64,000 nucleotides of DNA from Atriophallophorus winterbourni (GCA_013407085.1 JACCGJ010018413.1:1-64000); one strand, 5' to 3'; positions 22,940 to 34,654 are shown, counted from the stretch's first letter. The notes: generated from the sequence alone by a model not told the origin. A program made the numbers and translations.

Positions 22940-23440
22940 CTACATAGCATGTTCACCCTATTACGTCAGCGCCGCCTGCGGTGGCTTGGTCATGTCTATA
23001 GAATGGAAAATGGTCGTATTCCGAAAGATCTACTCTACGGTGAGTTGCAATTAGGAAGTCGACCATTGGGCAGACCGCACTTGCGGTACAAAGATGTTTG
23101 CAAAAGAGATATGAAAGCTCTTGACATTGACCCCGCAAGCTGGGAAGAACTTGCTCTTGACCGCTCACTTTGGAGGCATTGTGTAAAGCGTCGACTGCAA
23201 GCGGGGAGGAGCAAATACAGCTCCTGGCTGCTGAACGCAGATCACGCCGCCGGCGTGCAACTGATGCAATACAACAGAGTTTTGACTATCGTTGCAAGCG
23301 CTGCGGGAGAGATTGTTCCTCCCGAATCGGACTGTTTAGTCATTCAAAAAGTTGCAAAACATGAAATTCATGCGATGTGATGTACATCCATGGTCGACAT
23401 CGGCCGACGGAGGCCAACAACAACAGATAAATAAAAATTT
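22940..23440 (+). pseudogene. Non-LTR retrotransposon 3' end (post-RT region and zinc finger)
   Basis: The frame starting at 22949 reads RRLRWLGHVYRMENGRIPKD, LLYGELQLGSRPLGRPHLRY and KDVCKRDMKALDI, a well known signature downstream of the RT in one animal non-LTR group. At about 23200 a frameshift moves the continuation to another frame: LQAGEEQIQLLAAE, then YRCKRCGRDC and SRIGLFSHSKSC, a C2HC finger. The stop is at 23364 and the 3' untranslated part reaches about 23440. The copy is 5'-truncated. A decayed third copy of the first part lies at 53270-53430, and the end alone at 17384 and 20885. Confidence 0.85.
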
Positions 23441-26335
23441 ATATAGGAGAGTAGTTAAACCATTCTTGTCGAGTATACGATAAATTGCTGTTGGAATCCT
23501 TGTAGTAAGGGTCTTTCAGAACACTTAAGGGTATAGGCGATATGGCTATAAGATCAACACGCAGTTTCGATCGAGATCGATGCATCAGAACACGCGACCC
23601 CTCGCATTCAACGGCATTATATCGGATCGCGTGTTACAGTTCGTACAATCCTCCTAGAGTTACGCTTTCAGCCTAACAATAGCATACTATAAAGTTTTCC
23701 CTTTTATATGCATGTTTATATGCATTTAAAAGTGTCTCTCGATAATGCTACTTTACTGTTGAATAAAAAAGAAAGAAAATGTTCTATCCGTAATTGATGA
23801 AAATCTTAATGTATTAAGAGAAAAACCGTTAATTACGCATAAAACAGTAGCACAATCATATGCATATCATAATAATAAGATAAATAAACCTTAATTGTTA
23901 GATAAGATACTCCTTTAGCAAATGATATGTTAAAGAAAATGGATTAAGCGATCCTTGTTGCTGGAAAGTAGCATTAGAGGTTTCCATCGAATATTGAAAA
24001 ATGCTTGACATTTCAAGAGGTGTGTAATTAGTATCAGTGAGGCTGATATTGATGAATCGATCATAATAGGGAGATTGCAGTCTCGAATCTGTATTCATGA
24101 GAAATAGTGCTTGCACCTGAATTGCTGCTGACCAGATAGATAGACACGGCGTCTTTTGAGGCAATTGTGGTTAAACTAGCGGCCGAGCAATACAAAAGTG
24201 TGGATGAATACAAGAAGAGAGGGATTAAGAAATCGGTCTGAACATACCACAAAAGCGCTTGCAGGCAAACGAATTTCTACTGACTGGAATACGAATAGCA
24301 GTAAGATGACGTATTCAAGTGACACATAGTTACTATACTACTGTTTGTAAATCATCAATAATGGTTTAAAATCCCCTTTCATGGATATATTATTAATGAA
24401 ACCTGTTTTCGGTGTTGTTGCAGCGAAGCAAAAATTTCGTCAAGTTGAGCTTTATTTGTGTCTTGGTGATAAAAATCCGTAGAAAAACTACCTTTCGAAA
24501 GATCCCCAATTGTTATACGAAGAAGTTAATAGTTGAGCATAATATGATAACCATAATTTATATGAATATGCGCGAAGAAAATTAACTAGCCAGAATTTTG
24601 TCAAGGTGCCATGGTGGTAGTTTTGAAACTAGATTCGTATTGGTTCCAGAGATGGAGCAGGTAACAAATTATCAGTGCATACTGATCGACTTCCATAACT
24701 CACGTTAGAAGTTGTGGGAGAATTCGTTACCCGAGTAAGTAAATCTTCAGTCAAGCTTAGCCTCGTCAAAGGGTGCTGAAGATGCCGTAATTGTTCTCGA
24801 TGCATTTTATTACATTTCACTATACACCGCCAATCTTTAGTATAATTTCATTTAGTTCAGCGTGACACAATCAATAAAAACTATAACAGAGATTATGCTA
24901 TAAAACTGCCAGAAATCGCATCAATACACCAAAAATACACGATGATTGTTGCTTTGTTTGCACGCGCTATGTCGAGACTTTTCCAGGGAGCCATTAGAAA
25001 AATAACATTTGAATGACATCCCTTATCCTGATGATAGGTGGTTATTACATGCATTGTGTAACCATTGTTTGTGCTTGTCAGGAATGAGGGCAACTACGAT
25101 CGTTTTATTCAAACATCATATTTCACTACATATTGATTTCTGAAGCGTTATTTGCATTCTGTGTAAATCCAATCTAAAACAAATGTCAATTTTCCTACCA
25201 TTCTTTCATTGATACACAGCAACTACCTGCTATACTACAAGAACTTAAACACTGAGAAAGAATTAAGAAAAAGATTGATGACCATCCAGGATTTTATAGT
25301 TTGAAACACGGTCTTATTAATATTCTATTTATACAGGTTAGGCAATGTACAATTGTAAAAACGAAAAATCAAAACTGATTATGGTCATATGAATATGAAC
25401 ACTTTCAAGGATTGTTTAAATAACTTACCATTTCTCGTTAACGTGATCCATGCGTACTGTTCAACAAGTGCAGCATTACACAAAATTCCGACCAGCAAGC
25501 AGCACAGATACTGATCAGTAACACCCAATGTAAAACCACTTTCCCCAATTCACTCTGATTTGTCTGAAGCGATTGCGCATTTTCTGCGGATCGGTGTAAT
25601 GTGGAGTTGGTGGTTTGATCCGCGCGTCAAAGGGAAGGTGACAAAACTGTTGGACAAATGAAATCCTACGCATTTGTGCGTGTGCCTACGTGGATGTTGG
25701 GTGAACTAACATACGTACGGCATGAGATTTAAGTCGGAGAGAAAGATTATTTTGTCTATGGAGGAGGTGATGTTGGTGATGATGATTTGAAAGCAGAACT
25801 TGTTTCGTGTGGGTGCTTCAAGAGCCAGTTTTACGAACATTCGAAAATCATACGCTGTGGATTAAAATTTCGTTGATAGTATTACGGTCATCTATCGGGA
25901 ATTTTTTGTTATCGTGCACATTGTGTTGGAATAGGTTTTCGATTGTCGGGATGTAAGTTTTGTGGTGTATAATGCTTTGTTATTGATCGAGTCCCGACAA
26001 TTTCACTCTATTTTTACAATGTCACACGGCCATCATCTTTGTATCAGGATTACTGATCTTCATATTTCGTTTGCAATCTTGTTTTTCCCGCCTTAAAATA
26101 GGATGCATGCAATCCGATTTTTGTTGAACATCCAATCTCTGTTTTATGCCTTGCTGAAACTCTTCTTTCTGCTTTGCTTATTTAAGGAGAGTAAACGTGA
26201 GGACGATGTGAGCAATAAATAGCTAGTCATTTCTTTGCCGTTTGATCGAATTACTAGGTGGTAAATTGCTTGAAGTCTCTGGTTAGTTTTACAAACCTCA
26301 TAAAACAGTTTCAAGGCTAACTGAACCTAATCTTA
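23441..26335. other. No recognised gene
   Basis: AT-rich sequence with short open frames on both strands and no motif I recognise. No large repeat visible by eye. Confidence 0.4.
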
Positions 26336-26341
26336 CTGTCT

Positions 26342-26379
26342 CCACCTGATGATGGCAAACAGCCGGAAACCGGTAGTGG
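26342..26379 (+). ncRNA. Hammerhead ribozyme motif (AAACA-loop family)
   Basis: Core CTGATGA at 26346-26352. Stem II pairs TGGC (26353-26356) with GCCG (26362-26365) around the loop AAACA. GAAA is at 26366-26369, followed by CCGG as minimal stem III and TA before the predicted cut (after 26375). Stem I pairs CCAC (26342-26345) with GTGG (26376-26379) perfectly. All core positions fit the hammerhead consensus, which makes this a good candidate for activity. It is preceded by ACTGTCTC words similar to the copies at 9745 and 40124. Confidence 0.65.
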
Positions 26380-26475
26380 TGTGTTAGTACGGTGGATGTG
26401 AGCAACACATCACTATAAAACAGTATTTATATTTACGTCATTTTTTACAACACTCAATATAACTAATTTCACTCA

Positions 26476-26515
26476 CGTTAACTGATGAGCACAAACAGTC
26501 AGAAACCGGCAACTG
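26476..26515 (+). ncRNA. Decayed hammerhead motif (AAACA-loop family)
   Basis: CTGATGA (26482-26488), loop ACAAACAGT, GAAACCGG (26502-26509) follow the same pattern as the copy 135 bases upstream. Stem II no longer pairs well, and the base before the cleavage site is C in place of T (GGC, not GGT). Probably inactive. The pair could be neighbouring units of a former tandem. Confidence 0.5.
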
Positions 26516-28450
26516 AAAGCATGTGCAAAGGGTTTGAGCAACAGAGGAAATTACATTTCATAATATTGACACTTTTAAGGCCATGGACGTGGGATCAGGA
26601 TCGAAAATTACTTGATGTTTAATTCCAATTTAGAAATTTCGCTAGTTTTCATGGTTGTGTAATAAAGTCCTCCTGAAACTTGACTAATTTACAAAACACA
26701 TTTTTACCTGATCATCGGTAGGCTGTTGTCACATCACGTCCCAAAAAAGAGCTGTAACCTCATTTGATCATTTTCAGCTATCACAGACGTGTACGAAATC
26801 CATTTTATTTTAATAATTTTTGTGAAACTTTTTTCGTTTGCTTGTTTTCACTGGTAAGCGTCTCACATTACGTGTGGCCAATTGATCCAGATATGGTCTC
26901 CACAGCGAAATAGATTATCACCAAATTCTACCTACTCCGTATTGTTAGTATTTAAGCGAGCCTGTTACAAACTATGACCTGTAACGACACCACCAGTGTT
27001 AACAATAATATTTAGACAAGAATTCAGATAACTTCCTTTTCTTTTATAATTGCCATCAATGCGTCGTGAATCCCGTTTAGTTCACCTTGTCAACCTTGCT
27101 ACATTTGTATGATTCCCTCGGAATATGAAGCGAACCTCAAAATCTAAAAACTTCTCCAGAGATACTTCACTAACTCGATGGTCAAAATAAGGAAAAGTAT
27201 ATCGCCCTATAATTGGGTGCAATTGTAAAGTCTAAGATCTTTCGTAGTCTGGGTCAACACGTTGACTTTAAGCAGGCTTCCAATTTAGAGAATTATGCAT
27301 TCGGCCACTACTGGGTCTTCAGTGAATTAGCGCCAAGCTAACTCACATAATGCACGGAGCATAGGGAATATGAATTTGGCTTTGAAACCCTTTGAGACTA
27401 GAGGGTACGTTGCGTAACGTTTTCGATTACGATACATCAAATTTTAACCTCCATGTATTTCACCAGCACCTTGTAGCATAATAGGAATGCTTTACTTGTA
27501 TAGGGACTAATTGTTTGTCACGGGTACATAGATGCGTTGAAGGTAATCTCGGTATGCCAAATGCCAGATAAAATGAATTCACAAGAGCATTTTCTTGCAG
27601 TTTACCTATTTTGTACTTGTGGTGAAGACACAGTTTATATTAGTTATGCGTATATCGACAGAGATACTTGTGGCAACGCAGAACTTGTTAAGGCTTATAA
27701 TGTTTTTGATGCTAATAATAATAATAATAATAATAATTCATGCCGTTTACACTCATGCGGTATAGACACTATGGTCAGCATCTGCATGCAATATAATAAC
27801 AAATAGGATAAAAGAAAGATAAACATAATCATGACACCTGCGGTGTTGATACAGATAACAATTATTAGTGTCAAGAAGATGAGTTTTATGTTGTAGAAAT
27901 TCATGACAATTTTGAGAAAATGGGGAGGGAGGAGATGATAAAAATATAAGGAATTAATTAATAAGCGCATTCTTAAAGGCAAAGTTTTCTTTCGGTCCCA
28001 AATCTTTTTCTAACATTTCCCATCCTGGTACTAGCACATCGACTTAACAACATTTCGCATTGTGTTTTAGCATCAATTCATTTTTAATAATTAATCTTAT
28101 GATTAAATCACTTCATTTTACCTCTATTTTTGGTTCTTACACAAGACGTTTCACTGATCTCACTGTGTGCTAAGTACACATTTACACAGCAGTCAAGTGA
28201 ACCTGAAATAATTTTCTTAAACACTAAAACCTATTATTGATTTAATGAATAATAATCCAGGAAGCTGTTTTTCATGAAATAGTCGAACGTTCGTTCATTT
28301 TGGTACTTATGAACATCAGGTACACTCGTAGTCAATTTAATTCTAGCAACCAACAATTAGAAACCAACTACTTATGTTCACTGATTGCTTCCGCTAAGAG
28401 CCCAGTATCAGATTCATTCCTATCCAACGCCATAAAACTTCATTCCGAAC
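26516..28450. other. No recognised gene
   Basis: Contains a short AAT microsatellite at 27713-27737, which makes one open frame look asparagine-rich. No supported coding sequence. Confidence 0.4.
27713..27737. repeat. Microsatellite (AAT)n
   Basis: An uninterrupted AAT run of about eight units. Confidence 0.9.
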
Positions 28451-28453
28451 AAA

Positions 28454-28554
28454 ATGAAGTTGATCGTACAATTTAACTCAACAAATGTGAACAGTGCGAC
28501 CCTGTACATAAAGTGTGAAGAATGGGGGCCAGCTGACAAAAAAGATCGATTGGA
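28454..28554 (+). CDS. Candidate first exon, 33 codons, unknown product
   Basis: ATG opens a frame beginning MKLIVQFNSTNVNSATLYIK and ending in ADKKDRL, followed at 28555 by GTAAGT, a consensus donor in phase 2. A stop lies in frame upstream, with no acceptor between, so this would be a first coding exon. I do not recognise the peptide. Its phase does not match the exon at 36926 (phase 0), so at least one further exon would be needed. Chance remains possible. Confidence 0.22.
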
Positions 28555-28559
28555 GTAAG

Positions 28560-29680
28560 TAATGGCTAAGCTCCAAGATATGATTTCGCAGTTCTACACA
28601 TCTGGTTAACTCTAATATGCCTTACTTGGAATGTGGGTTACCAAAGGATTTAGGAAGATTAGATCGCTTTGGTGGTGCTTCCCGTCGAACCGAATTGAAC
28701 CGAGATGAGAAAGAAATTAACTAATTCTTCATTCACTCTTCTAAAAATAAGCTTCGGTATGGATAAGTCAATATTGGTTATTTATCTCTTTCGGTGAATC
28801 GAGCGTTGTACAAAATTTATGGGAAATATAATTAAAATTGTGTCAAAGGAGAAATATATGTGGTCGAACAAGAATTACGATGTATGAATAATGAAGATGC
28901 ATTTGGGTAACATTTTAATGCTAACCTGTTCATCCGCATGATAAAAAAACACCCGACAATGTGGTTTGACGTCTCAGTTTAAATAAAATATCGCTGCTTC
29001 CACGCTTTCCAATCACGCAGGTAGAAAATCATAATTAATTTCATCAAATCATAATATATATTGGTTTCGTATTGACTAGTTGGAAAAGGGTTCAACTGTT
29101 AAAGATATAACAGCACCGGCATTGAAATTACTCACGAAAATGTATAGCAGGATATGAACGTCATGTTTTCGGGTATTCACAATGCTCCCTCACTCAGACT
29201 CCGCAATCTAATTCGCGTTAGTTGTATCAAGTGTATGTTCAGTAAGAATCGCGTTAACGATTATATTTTTATGGTACCATATGTAGAATGTTTGGAAGAT
29301 TCTCATTAGTATTGTTACCTCCGGCTGACGATGGAGTATGCGATAGATTCCTAGGCTCCCTGTCTCCGGAAATATTTTGTCATCTTCAATAAAACTAAAC
29401 ATAGAGTTACTAGGCTGACGATGTGTCTTCGCAAAGTTACGTGCACTGAAATATTGTGCCTTTTAAGACACTTGTTTCAAGAGTGTGTTTAAACAGTGAC
29501 GCTTGGGTCATACCTTATCCCTTTACATCGAAAGTTCGCTTACTGATTGTCGGTGCCATTTTATGCCATCATATGGAATTCCCTACGTCAAAATGTAGTG
29601 GAATCGCTATTCCATATATTAGGATGAGCTCTTATGTAGTCGTCAAGTTTCGATTTGAATATAGCTAAACGTTTTGAGTT
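28560..29680. other. No recognised gene
   Basis: Short open frames without known motifs; nothing else visible. Confidence 0.4.
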
Positions 29681-29689
29681 TACTAAATC

Positions 29690-30960
29690 GGCAGATATGG
29701 TATTCCAAGCAAAACAAACAGCACCTAATCAAAATGCCTGCGGCAGTTCCTTTTGGAATGAGGTGTTTCCAAATTAAAACCATGAAGAAGGATGTTGCTA
29801 GAAGTTTGAAGGTGGAATAATTTATCCACGGGGTGAAAAACAGTAGTAAGGATTTTGTATGCAAGGATAAGATCGCCTCGCATTCTCCTTCGTGCAATAG
29901 TCCTCAGATCCAGTCGTCTGAGTCGTTCGACGTATGGCGTATTTTCAAACCCATTAATAAGCTTACAAGCGCTGTGATATAAGCGGCACAGAAGTAAAAT
30001 ATCTTTCTGGTGCCATGGTATCCAGGTTTGGGCAGCATAGTCTAGAACCCAGGGAAAAACGTCCAGATATCGGCCGTAAAATACGTAGCAGCCGAGACGC
30101 GCGTTTATAAACGGCTTCGCAATGTAGACCACAAATTTAGATACCCATGTCTTTTTCTTCCACGGTGTACTCCACGATTTGGTCGAAGAGCGTGTATGGG
30201 TAGGAAAAGCTAGGATCGCGACCGATCCGCATGATCTTGGACTTTTGCATATTCAAAAGCAGGTGCAAAGCATTCATGTCGTTTTGTAGCAAAAATATAA
30301 TCATCAGCATTCCTGAATCGCCTCCATATTTTTTATGTCATTGGCAACCAGAAACATCTTACTGTCGTAGGGTTTGGTAAATCATTCATGTGTAGATCAG
30401 GGACAGTATTGGTCTAAGCATCGATCCTTGCGGAACACCGCCAGTGACATCAATTTGCTTTGATAATAGGCCATCTACTCGAATCCTGATGTATCTGTTG
30501 CTAAGGTAATCATGAATCTGTGTTTCTGTAGCTTGTTCAAGAGTAAATTATGATCGACTCTGTAGAAAGCTATAGAAAAATCAAGGTAGCATGCATGAAT
30601 ACATTCACTTGCATCTACAACACTCATTCAGTCGTCCTAGCTTATCAGCATGTTTGTTAGACAATATCTATTTCTCTGTAATCAGTGTTGGGCTACTGAC
30701 AAAAGTCCGTTCCTTTCTAGACGTTGCACTATTTCTGCCGTTATTATTCGCTCAAAAATGTTTGATACCGAAGACAGCAATGTCACGGGACTGTAATTTT
30801 TGACATCAGGACGGCATCTTCCTTTATAAATTGGTGTTATTTTCCCCAGTTTCCCGTCCTTTGGTACAACATCAGCTTGAGGCAAATTATTAAACATTTG
30901 AGATAGAGGTTCAGATAGCATCGTATGATAGAGTTATTTCGTCAAACTGTTACGACCCAG
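29690..30960 (-). pseudogene. Degenerate non-LTR reverse transcriptase
   Basis: On the minus strand the protein order is: 30921-30682 with KLGKITPIYKGRCRPDVKNY, SPVTLLSSVSNIFERII and LSVAQH (RT blocks 1-2); then decayed text between 30660 and 30140, where PQGSMLRPILSLIYT-like and DRVDHNLLL-like words are visible; then 30132-29725 with LDYAAQTWIPWHQKDILLLC, RLYHSACKLINGF, YVERLRRLDL and RMRGDLILAYKIL. Several frameshifts and stops. It belongs to the same family as the copies in the first 13 kb. The endonuclease part is absent. Confidence 0.8.
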
Positions 30961-33550
30961 GCAGGACTCGTTGTATACAATTTTTTACATTTTCATTCAT
31001 ACCGTAATCATGTGGTGTCGCAAAGTGTTTGCTTTTAACCACGAATCCATAAATCCTTGAATCCTCAAAAGCCTACACTCACTCAACGTAGCTTAGATAT
31101 CCTTCCATGCCAGCCAACTCAAAGGAAAAGACCATACTATGCCGTGTGTCTTACAAGCTGTTCACAACAGCCGTAGTACATGTAAAACTTCAAAAGATTA
31201 ATCCGAAAAGTTGATGTTGAATTTTGAAAAATCTCCCAGTATCCCTGAGCAATGATGTCGAAGTACAGTTTTTTCAGAGTAACTCATCAATTATTGAACC
31301 TGCTTTTACAAGCAGTAAAAGTGGACATTTTCTGGAATTTTTCCTGAGCACGAGATATATCTTTGCTGGACAGCGTCTTATGCAACAGTTAAATTTACTC
31401 TGATTCCAGTTGAGTAAGCATTAAAATCGCGAAAGCAAGTAAACTTACTGTCATTCAACTCAAGGTTGACCACGAAACGAACGTTTACTAGAATTCGTGA
31501 AGCAGTTGAACTTTTGAAAATTTTAATTTGTGATCTTTTTTGTCCATGCTTGAAGCGCTTATGTTTAATCACTTTCTTAAGCCACGTTTAGACATTGTAC
31601 GAAAACGAATTGGTTTGTGAAATACCTTATTAGATATGTGAGCAACAACGAAAATAATCATCCAGCATTTACCCCTTTCGTCTGGGAAAACTGTGAATAA
31701 AATATTTAAATTTTGTAGATCGTGAACCGAAACCTATCGAACAAAATATTTACTGGCAACCATTTTTCGCCATCTATGCATTGTTTAAATACACACTTCA
31801 TTTGATGGCGACAAACAATCCGAATCCGTCTGTGGGTGGTAATTATAAGGGCTGCACGCGACTACAACAATTTATTTGGTCTTACATCTCATTCACACAA
31901 CACAGCTGGGTCAAAGTTTGGAACTCTCATGTTTTATCTCCTTTTGCATCGCATGTTCTCCAGCGACTATCTATTAGTTAAAACCAGTCCGTACTCTACA
32001 CCTAGCAGATGTGGTATATTAAACAATTTTCAAAATATTTAACTGCAACCGGGCGCTTGTGTGCAGAATAATCCTGACTATCCAGCTACATTCTGAAGAG
32101 GATTACCTCTCCTTCACTCTAATCGTGACGAGTACTCGATTATATTTTACCAGCGTCTACTTTATTTCTAACGATTATTCCGTTGGTTTACAGATTCACG
32201 CTAAATTTAGCGTATATCTGCTAATCACATTGAGGAAAAATTTAAGGGTTTCTCTTAGACTGGTAAATACATTCAATTTTACAGTCACGTGTAATTAGAA
32301 AAAAAATCATTCGGGAAATGAATTGCAGTCTTGTATCATTCAATCGTTCATTAACCGGTTTAAATCATAGGTAATTTTGTTTGATAATAAAGCTTAATTA
32401 CCACACTTTGGGATCACTGTCACTCAATTTTGAACAATAAATTCCTGTCTGAGGATCATGCTGACTATCGATCGATAATGACCACAGCTTCGTGCTGATT
32501 GGTTCAAATGATGTGCACCTTGGTCGAGGGTGCATGTGTTGTATCCTTGAGGACCAGGCTGCGGTATGAATTGTTTATGTGAAAATCATGGGAATAATGC
32601 GCAAGCGCTTGGTCAACGGAATCAAGGCAAATTGATTTAAAAAGAAATTAAATCTTGGCATTTGTCTTCAATTTTAGCCAACAACAATTTGGAAGTAATC
32701 AAATCGTTAATGTACACTTCGTTTTGATCACGTGGTCAAAAGATAGGGTGGGAATGTGAGATTCCATTTAATGTTGCAGAAATTGTTCAATGGTGACTTT
32801 AGAGATTTTATTTGGTACACCATTCCACCCATATATCAAGTCCAAATGAAACTGATCTTACTCTTTCATCGGAGGAGAACAAGCCAATAAAACCACTTCC
32901 GCAGTACAGTTGAAGCTGAAGTGATTTAAATTAAAGCAATCCTAATAAGACTATCCGTTCAACAAGTAGATCAACATAATACACATCGCATAAACAGTTT
33001 TGGTTTCTTCACACTCCCTGTACTAACGCCCTACTACTGATTTTGAGCTTTTGGCATTCAACATAATTATTTATAGTCAGTGATTATCAAAATGGAGTGA
33101 TATTTATGGGGGGGTGTATAGACTCAATCTGTCGACTCACCTCAGCCATGTGCCTATTTCATCCCAAAGTTCTTTGCGTCGATCCTGCTTAGACATCTGA
33201 ATGATCAACTCGCTATCTCGTGAATTGTACAAGTTCTTTTTCGAGTTTTTAAACTAGTACGCATTCAACATTTGACACTGTGGGTGATCCTATATGAACT
33301 TTATTCGAGACAAATAGTAAAACATTTTGGGGAAACGTGATATGATTTAACCGATCACATGACTTGAAATAAAAATCAAGTTAAATCGAACGCAGTCGTA
33401 GCTGGAAAAGAAAATTTTAGCCGACGGTTTAAAATCGTCTGTGCTTACTCGAATGTTAGTTATACGGCTCCAGCTTTTTAACGTGAGATTCTTCGATGGT
33501 GGGGAATTCTGGAAAATATATCTCATCAATCATACCATATTTTCTGATTA
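30961..33550. other. No recognised gene
   Basis: Around 31040 there is a short non-LTR tail-like string (CATAAATCCTTGAATC). Otherwise AT-rich sequence with unsupported short open frames. Confidence 0.4.
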
Positions 33551-33552
33551 AG

Positions 33553-33774
33553 TGTTATGTCTTTGCTGTACTATTGTTGGCCCAACCCGTGTGGACAGAG
33601 AGAACGCAACCGTCACTGAACTCGTGTATTGACCGAATGCAAAGAGTATCACAATTGAGCAAATGTGTGAATATCACAGTGAATAAAAATCACAATTGGA
33701 ACTCAACATCGATTGATTGGTCGATTAATCGATAGTTCGTTCACTGTCTATACGACAGGGGGTGCCCTCCCTAC
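33553..33774 (-). repeat. LTR (3' LTR of the minus-strand element)
   Basis: Begins TGTTATGTCTTTGCTGTACT and ends GGGTGCCCTCCCTACA. It pairs with 35428-35650; the visible differences are a few substitutions near the ends (for example CCCGTGTGGA against CCCGTTTGGT). A CGATTGATTGGTCGATTAAT motif is shared near the outer third. Confidence 0.85.
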
Positions 33775-33787
33775 ACCTCCCCCTTTA
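33775..33787 (-). promoter_or_regulatory. Polypurine tract
   Basis: On the minus strand AAAGGGGGAGGTG directly precedes the 3' LTR. This is the expected plus-strand primer site of an LTR retrotransposon and fixes the element's orientation. Confidence 0.75.
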
Positions 33788-33952
33788 AGCTTGGTTGTCG
33801 TATGACTTCATTTTCGGATTCACTTGCAGGCGGGTTACTGGAATACGTCTTCGGTCAGCCCATCTTCTTGGTTTGTATTCCGCGGAATTAATTTGAGGCG
33901 GCTCTTCTTCCGCTGAATTTTCATCTTCTGGGGTCTTGAAGGTGGCGAAGAC
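33785..33952 (-). pseudogene. Terminal open frame of the LTR element
   Basis: On the minus strand an open stretch of about 55 codons, rich in Glu, Pro, Lys and Arg (with the words EEEPPQINS and YKPRRWADRR), ends in a TAA overlapping the start of the polypurine tract. It lies directly beyond the nested insertion. Without the insertion it would follow the gag part, so it could be the gag C-terminus or the last residues of a deleted pol. No catalytic motif is visible. Confidence 0.45.
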
Positions 33953-34119
33953 AGGATAGGGATCAATGTGAACTGAAGTTCTCGTCTACTCGCTACTTTA
34001 TAAGTAGCTGAAGGGACTAAACTAAGCCCCAACTGATCCAACGGCGTATTGCCGCGAGGGTTATTACAACCCCAGGATAGTTCAGAGTAGAATACCATTC
34101 CGAAACGCTAAAATCTCAC

Positions 34120-34174
34120 CGGAAGCACAGGACCGGTTTCGAGGTTTTTGCCTCTCATCAGCTATGCGTATCCG
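34120..34174 (-). ncRNA. Hammerhead ribozyme, intact core (retrozyme copy 1)
   Basis: The exact reverse complement of the copy at 34565-34619. CTGATGA spans 34161-34155 and GAAA spans 34140-34137, with stem II GAGG/CCUC, stem III CCGG and the predicted cut between 34131 and 34130. Stem I pairs GCATAG with CTGTGC and, beyond a small internal loop, CGGA with TCCG. Confidence 0.8.
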
Positions 34175-34321
34175 CTGGACTCTTCGCGTTTCGAACTAGT
34201 ATTTGTGTAGACGGATGGCGCAATGTGAACTGAAGTTCGCGTCTACTCGCTACTTTCTAAGTAGCTGAAGGGACTAAACTAAGCCCCAACTGATCCAACG
34301 GCGTATTGCCGCGAGGGCGTA

Positions 34322-34371
34322 TTGCGAGAGGCAAAAACCTCGAAACCGGTCCTGTGCTTCCGGTGAGATTT
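34322..34371 (+). ncRNA. Hammerhead ribozyme, 5'-truncated at the inversion point (copy 2)
   Basis: Stem II (GAGGCAAAAACCTC), GAAA, CCGGTC and the 3' strand of stem I are present. The 5' strand of stem I and the CTGATGA box are replaced by sequence from the inverted junction (GGCGTATTGCGAGAGG). Thus it cannot fold as a complete ribozyme; it marks the switch of orientation. Confidence 0.7.
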
Positions 34372-34564
34372 TAGCGTTTCGGAATGGTATTCTACTTTGA
34401 ACTATCCTGGGGTTGTAATAACCCTCGCGGCAATACGCCGTTGGATCAGTTGGGGCTTAGTTTAGTCCCTTCAGCTACTTATAAAGTAGCGAGTAGACGC
34501 GAACTTCAGTTCACATTGCGCCATCCGTCTACACAAATACTAGTTCGAAACGCGAAGAGTCCAG

Positions 34565-34619
34565 CGGATACGCATAGCTGATGAGAGGCAAAAACCTCGA
34601 AACCGGTCCTGTGCTTCCG
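34565..34619 (+). ncRNA. Hammerhead ribozyme, intact core (copy 3)
   Basis: Stem I outer pairs CGGA (34565-34568) with TCCG (34616-34619); inner pairs GCATAG (34572-34577) with CTGTGC (34609-34614), with a TAC/T internal loop. CTGATGA is at 34578-34584. Stem II is GAGG / CCTC around CAAAAA. GAAA is at 34599-34602, stem III is the palindrome CCGG, and TC precedes the expected cut after 34608. Every conserved hammerhead position is present, in the type I order (open at stem I) with the very short stem III that is usual in retrozymes and Penelope-like elements. Confidence 0.85.
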
Positions 34620-34654
34620 GTGAGATTTTAGCGTTTCGGAAAGGATAGGGATCA

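Larger units (their letters stand above)
33966..34641. mobile_element. Head-to-head retrozyme-like insertion with 13-base target duplication
   Basis: The insertion is bounded by AGGATAGGGATCA on both sides (33953-33965 and 34642-34654). Inside are repeated units that contain a hammerhead ribozyme. The left half reads on the minus strand, the right half on the plus strand, with the switch at about 34310-34325. On the plus strand the distance between equivalent ribozyme cleavage positions (34351 and 34608) is 257 bases, a unit size typical of the circular-RNA retrozymes described in animals. Each unit also contains TATAAAGTAGCGAGTAGACG and GGTTGTAATAACCCTCGCGG. The ORFs starting MVFY on both strands here merely follow the inverted repeat and are not genes. 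Confidence 0.75.

Noticed and set aside
26340..26515. CRISPR-like spaced repeats
   Set aside because: Only two diverged hammerhead-type motifs; a eukaryotic context and no regular repeat-spacer pattern.
27537..27806. Open frame with an asparagine run
   Set aside because: The run is an AAT microsatellite; the remaining text has no coding signature and the opposite strand is open as well.
33835..34581. Paired open frames starting MVFY on opposite strands
   Set aside because: They result from the inverted retrozyme units; identical text on both strands follows from the repeat, not from protein conservation.
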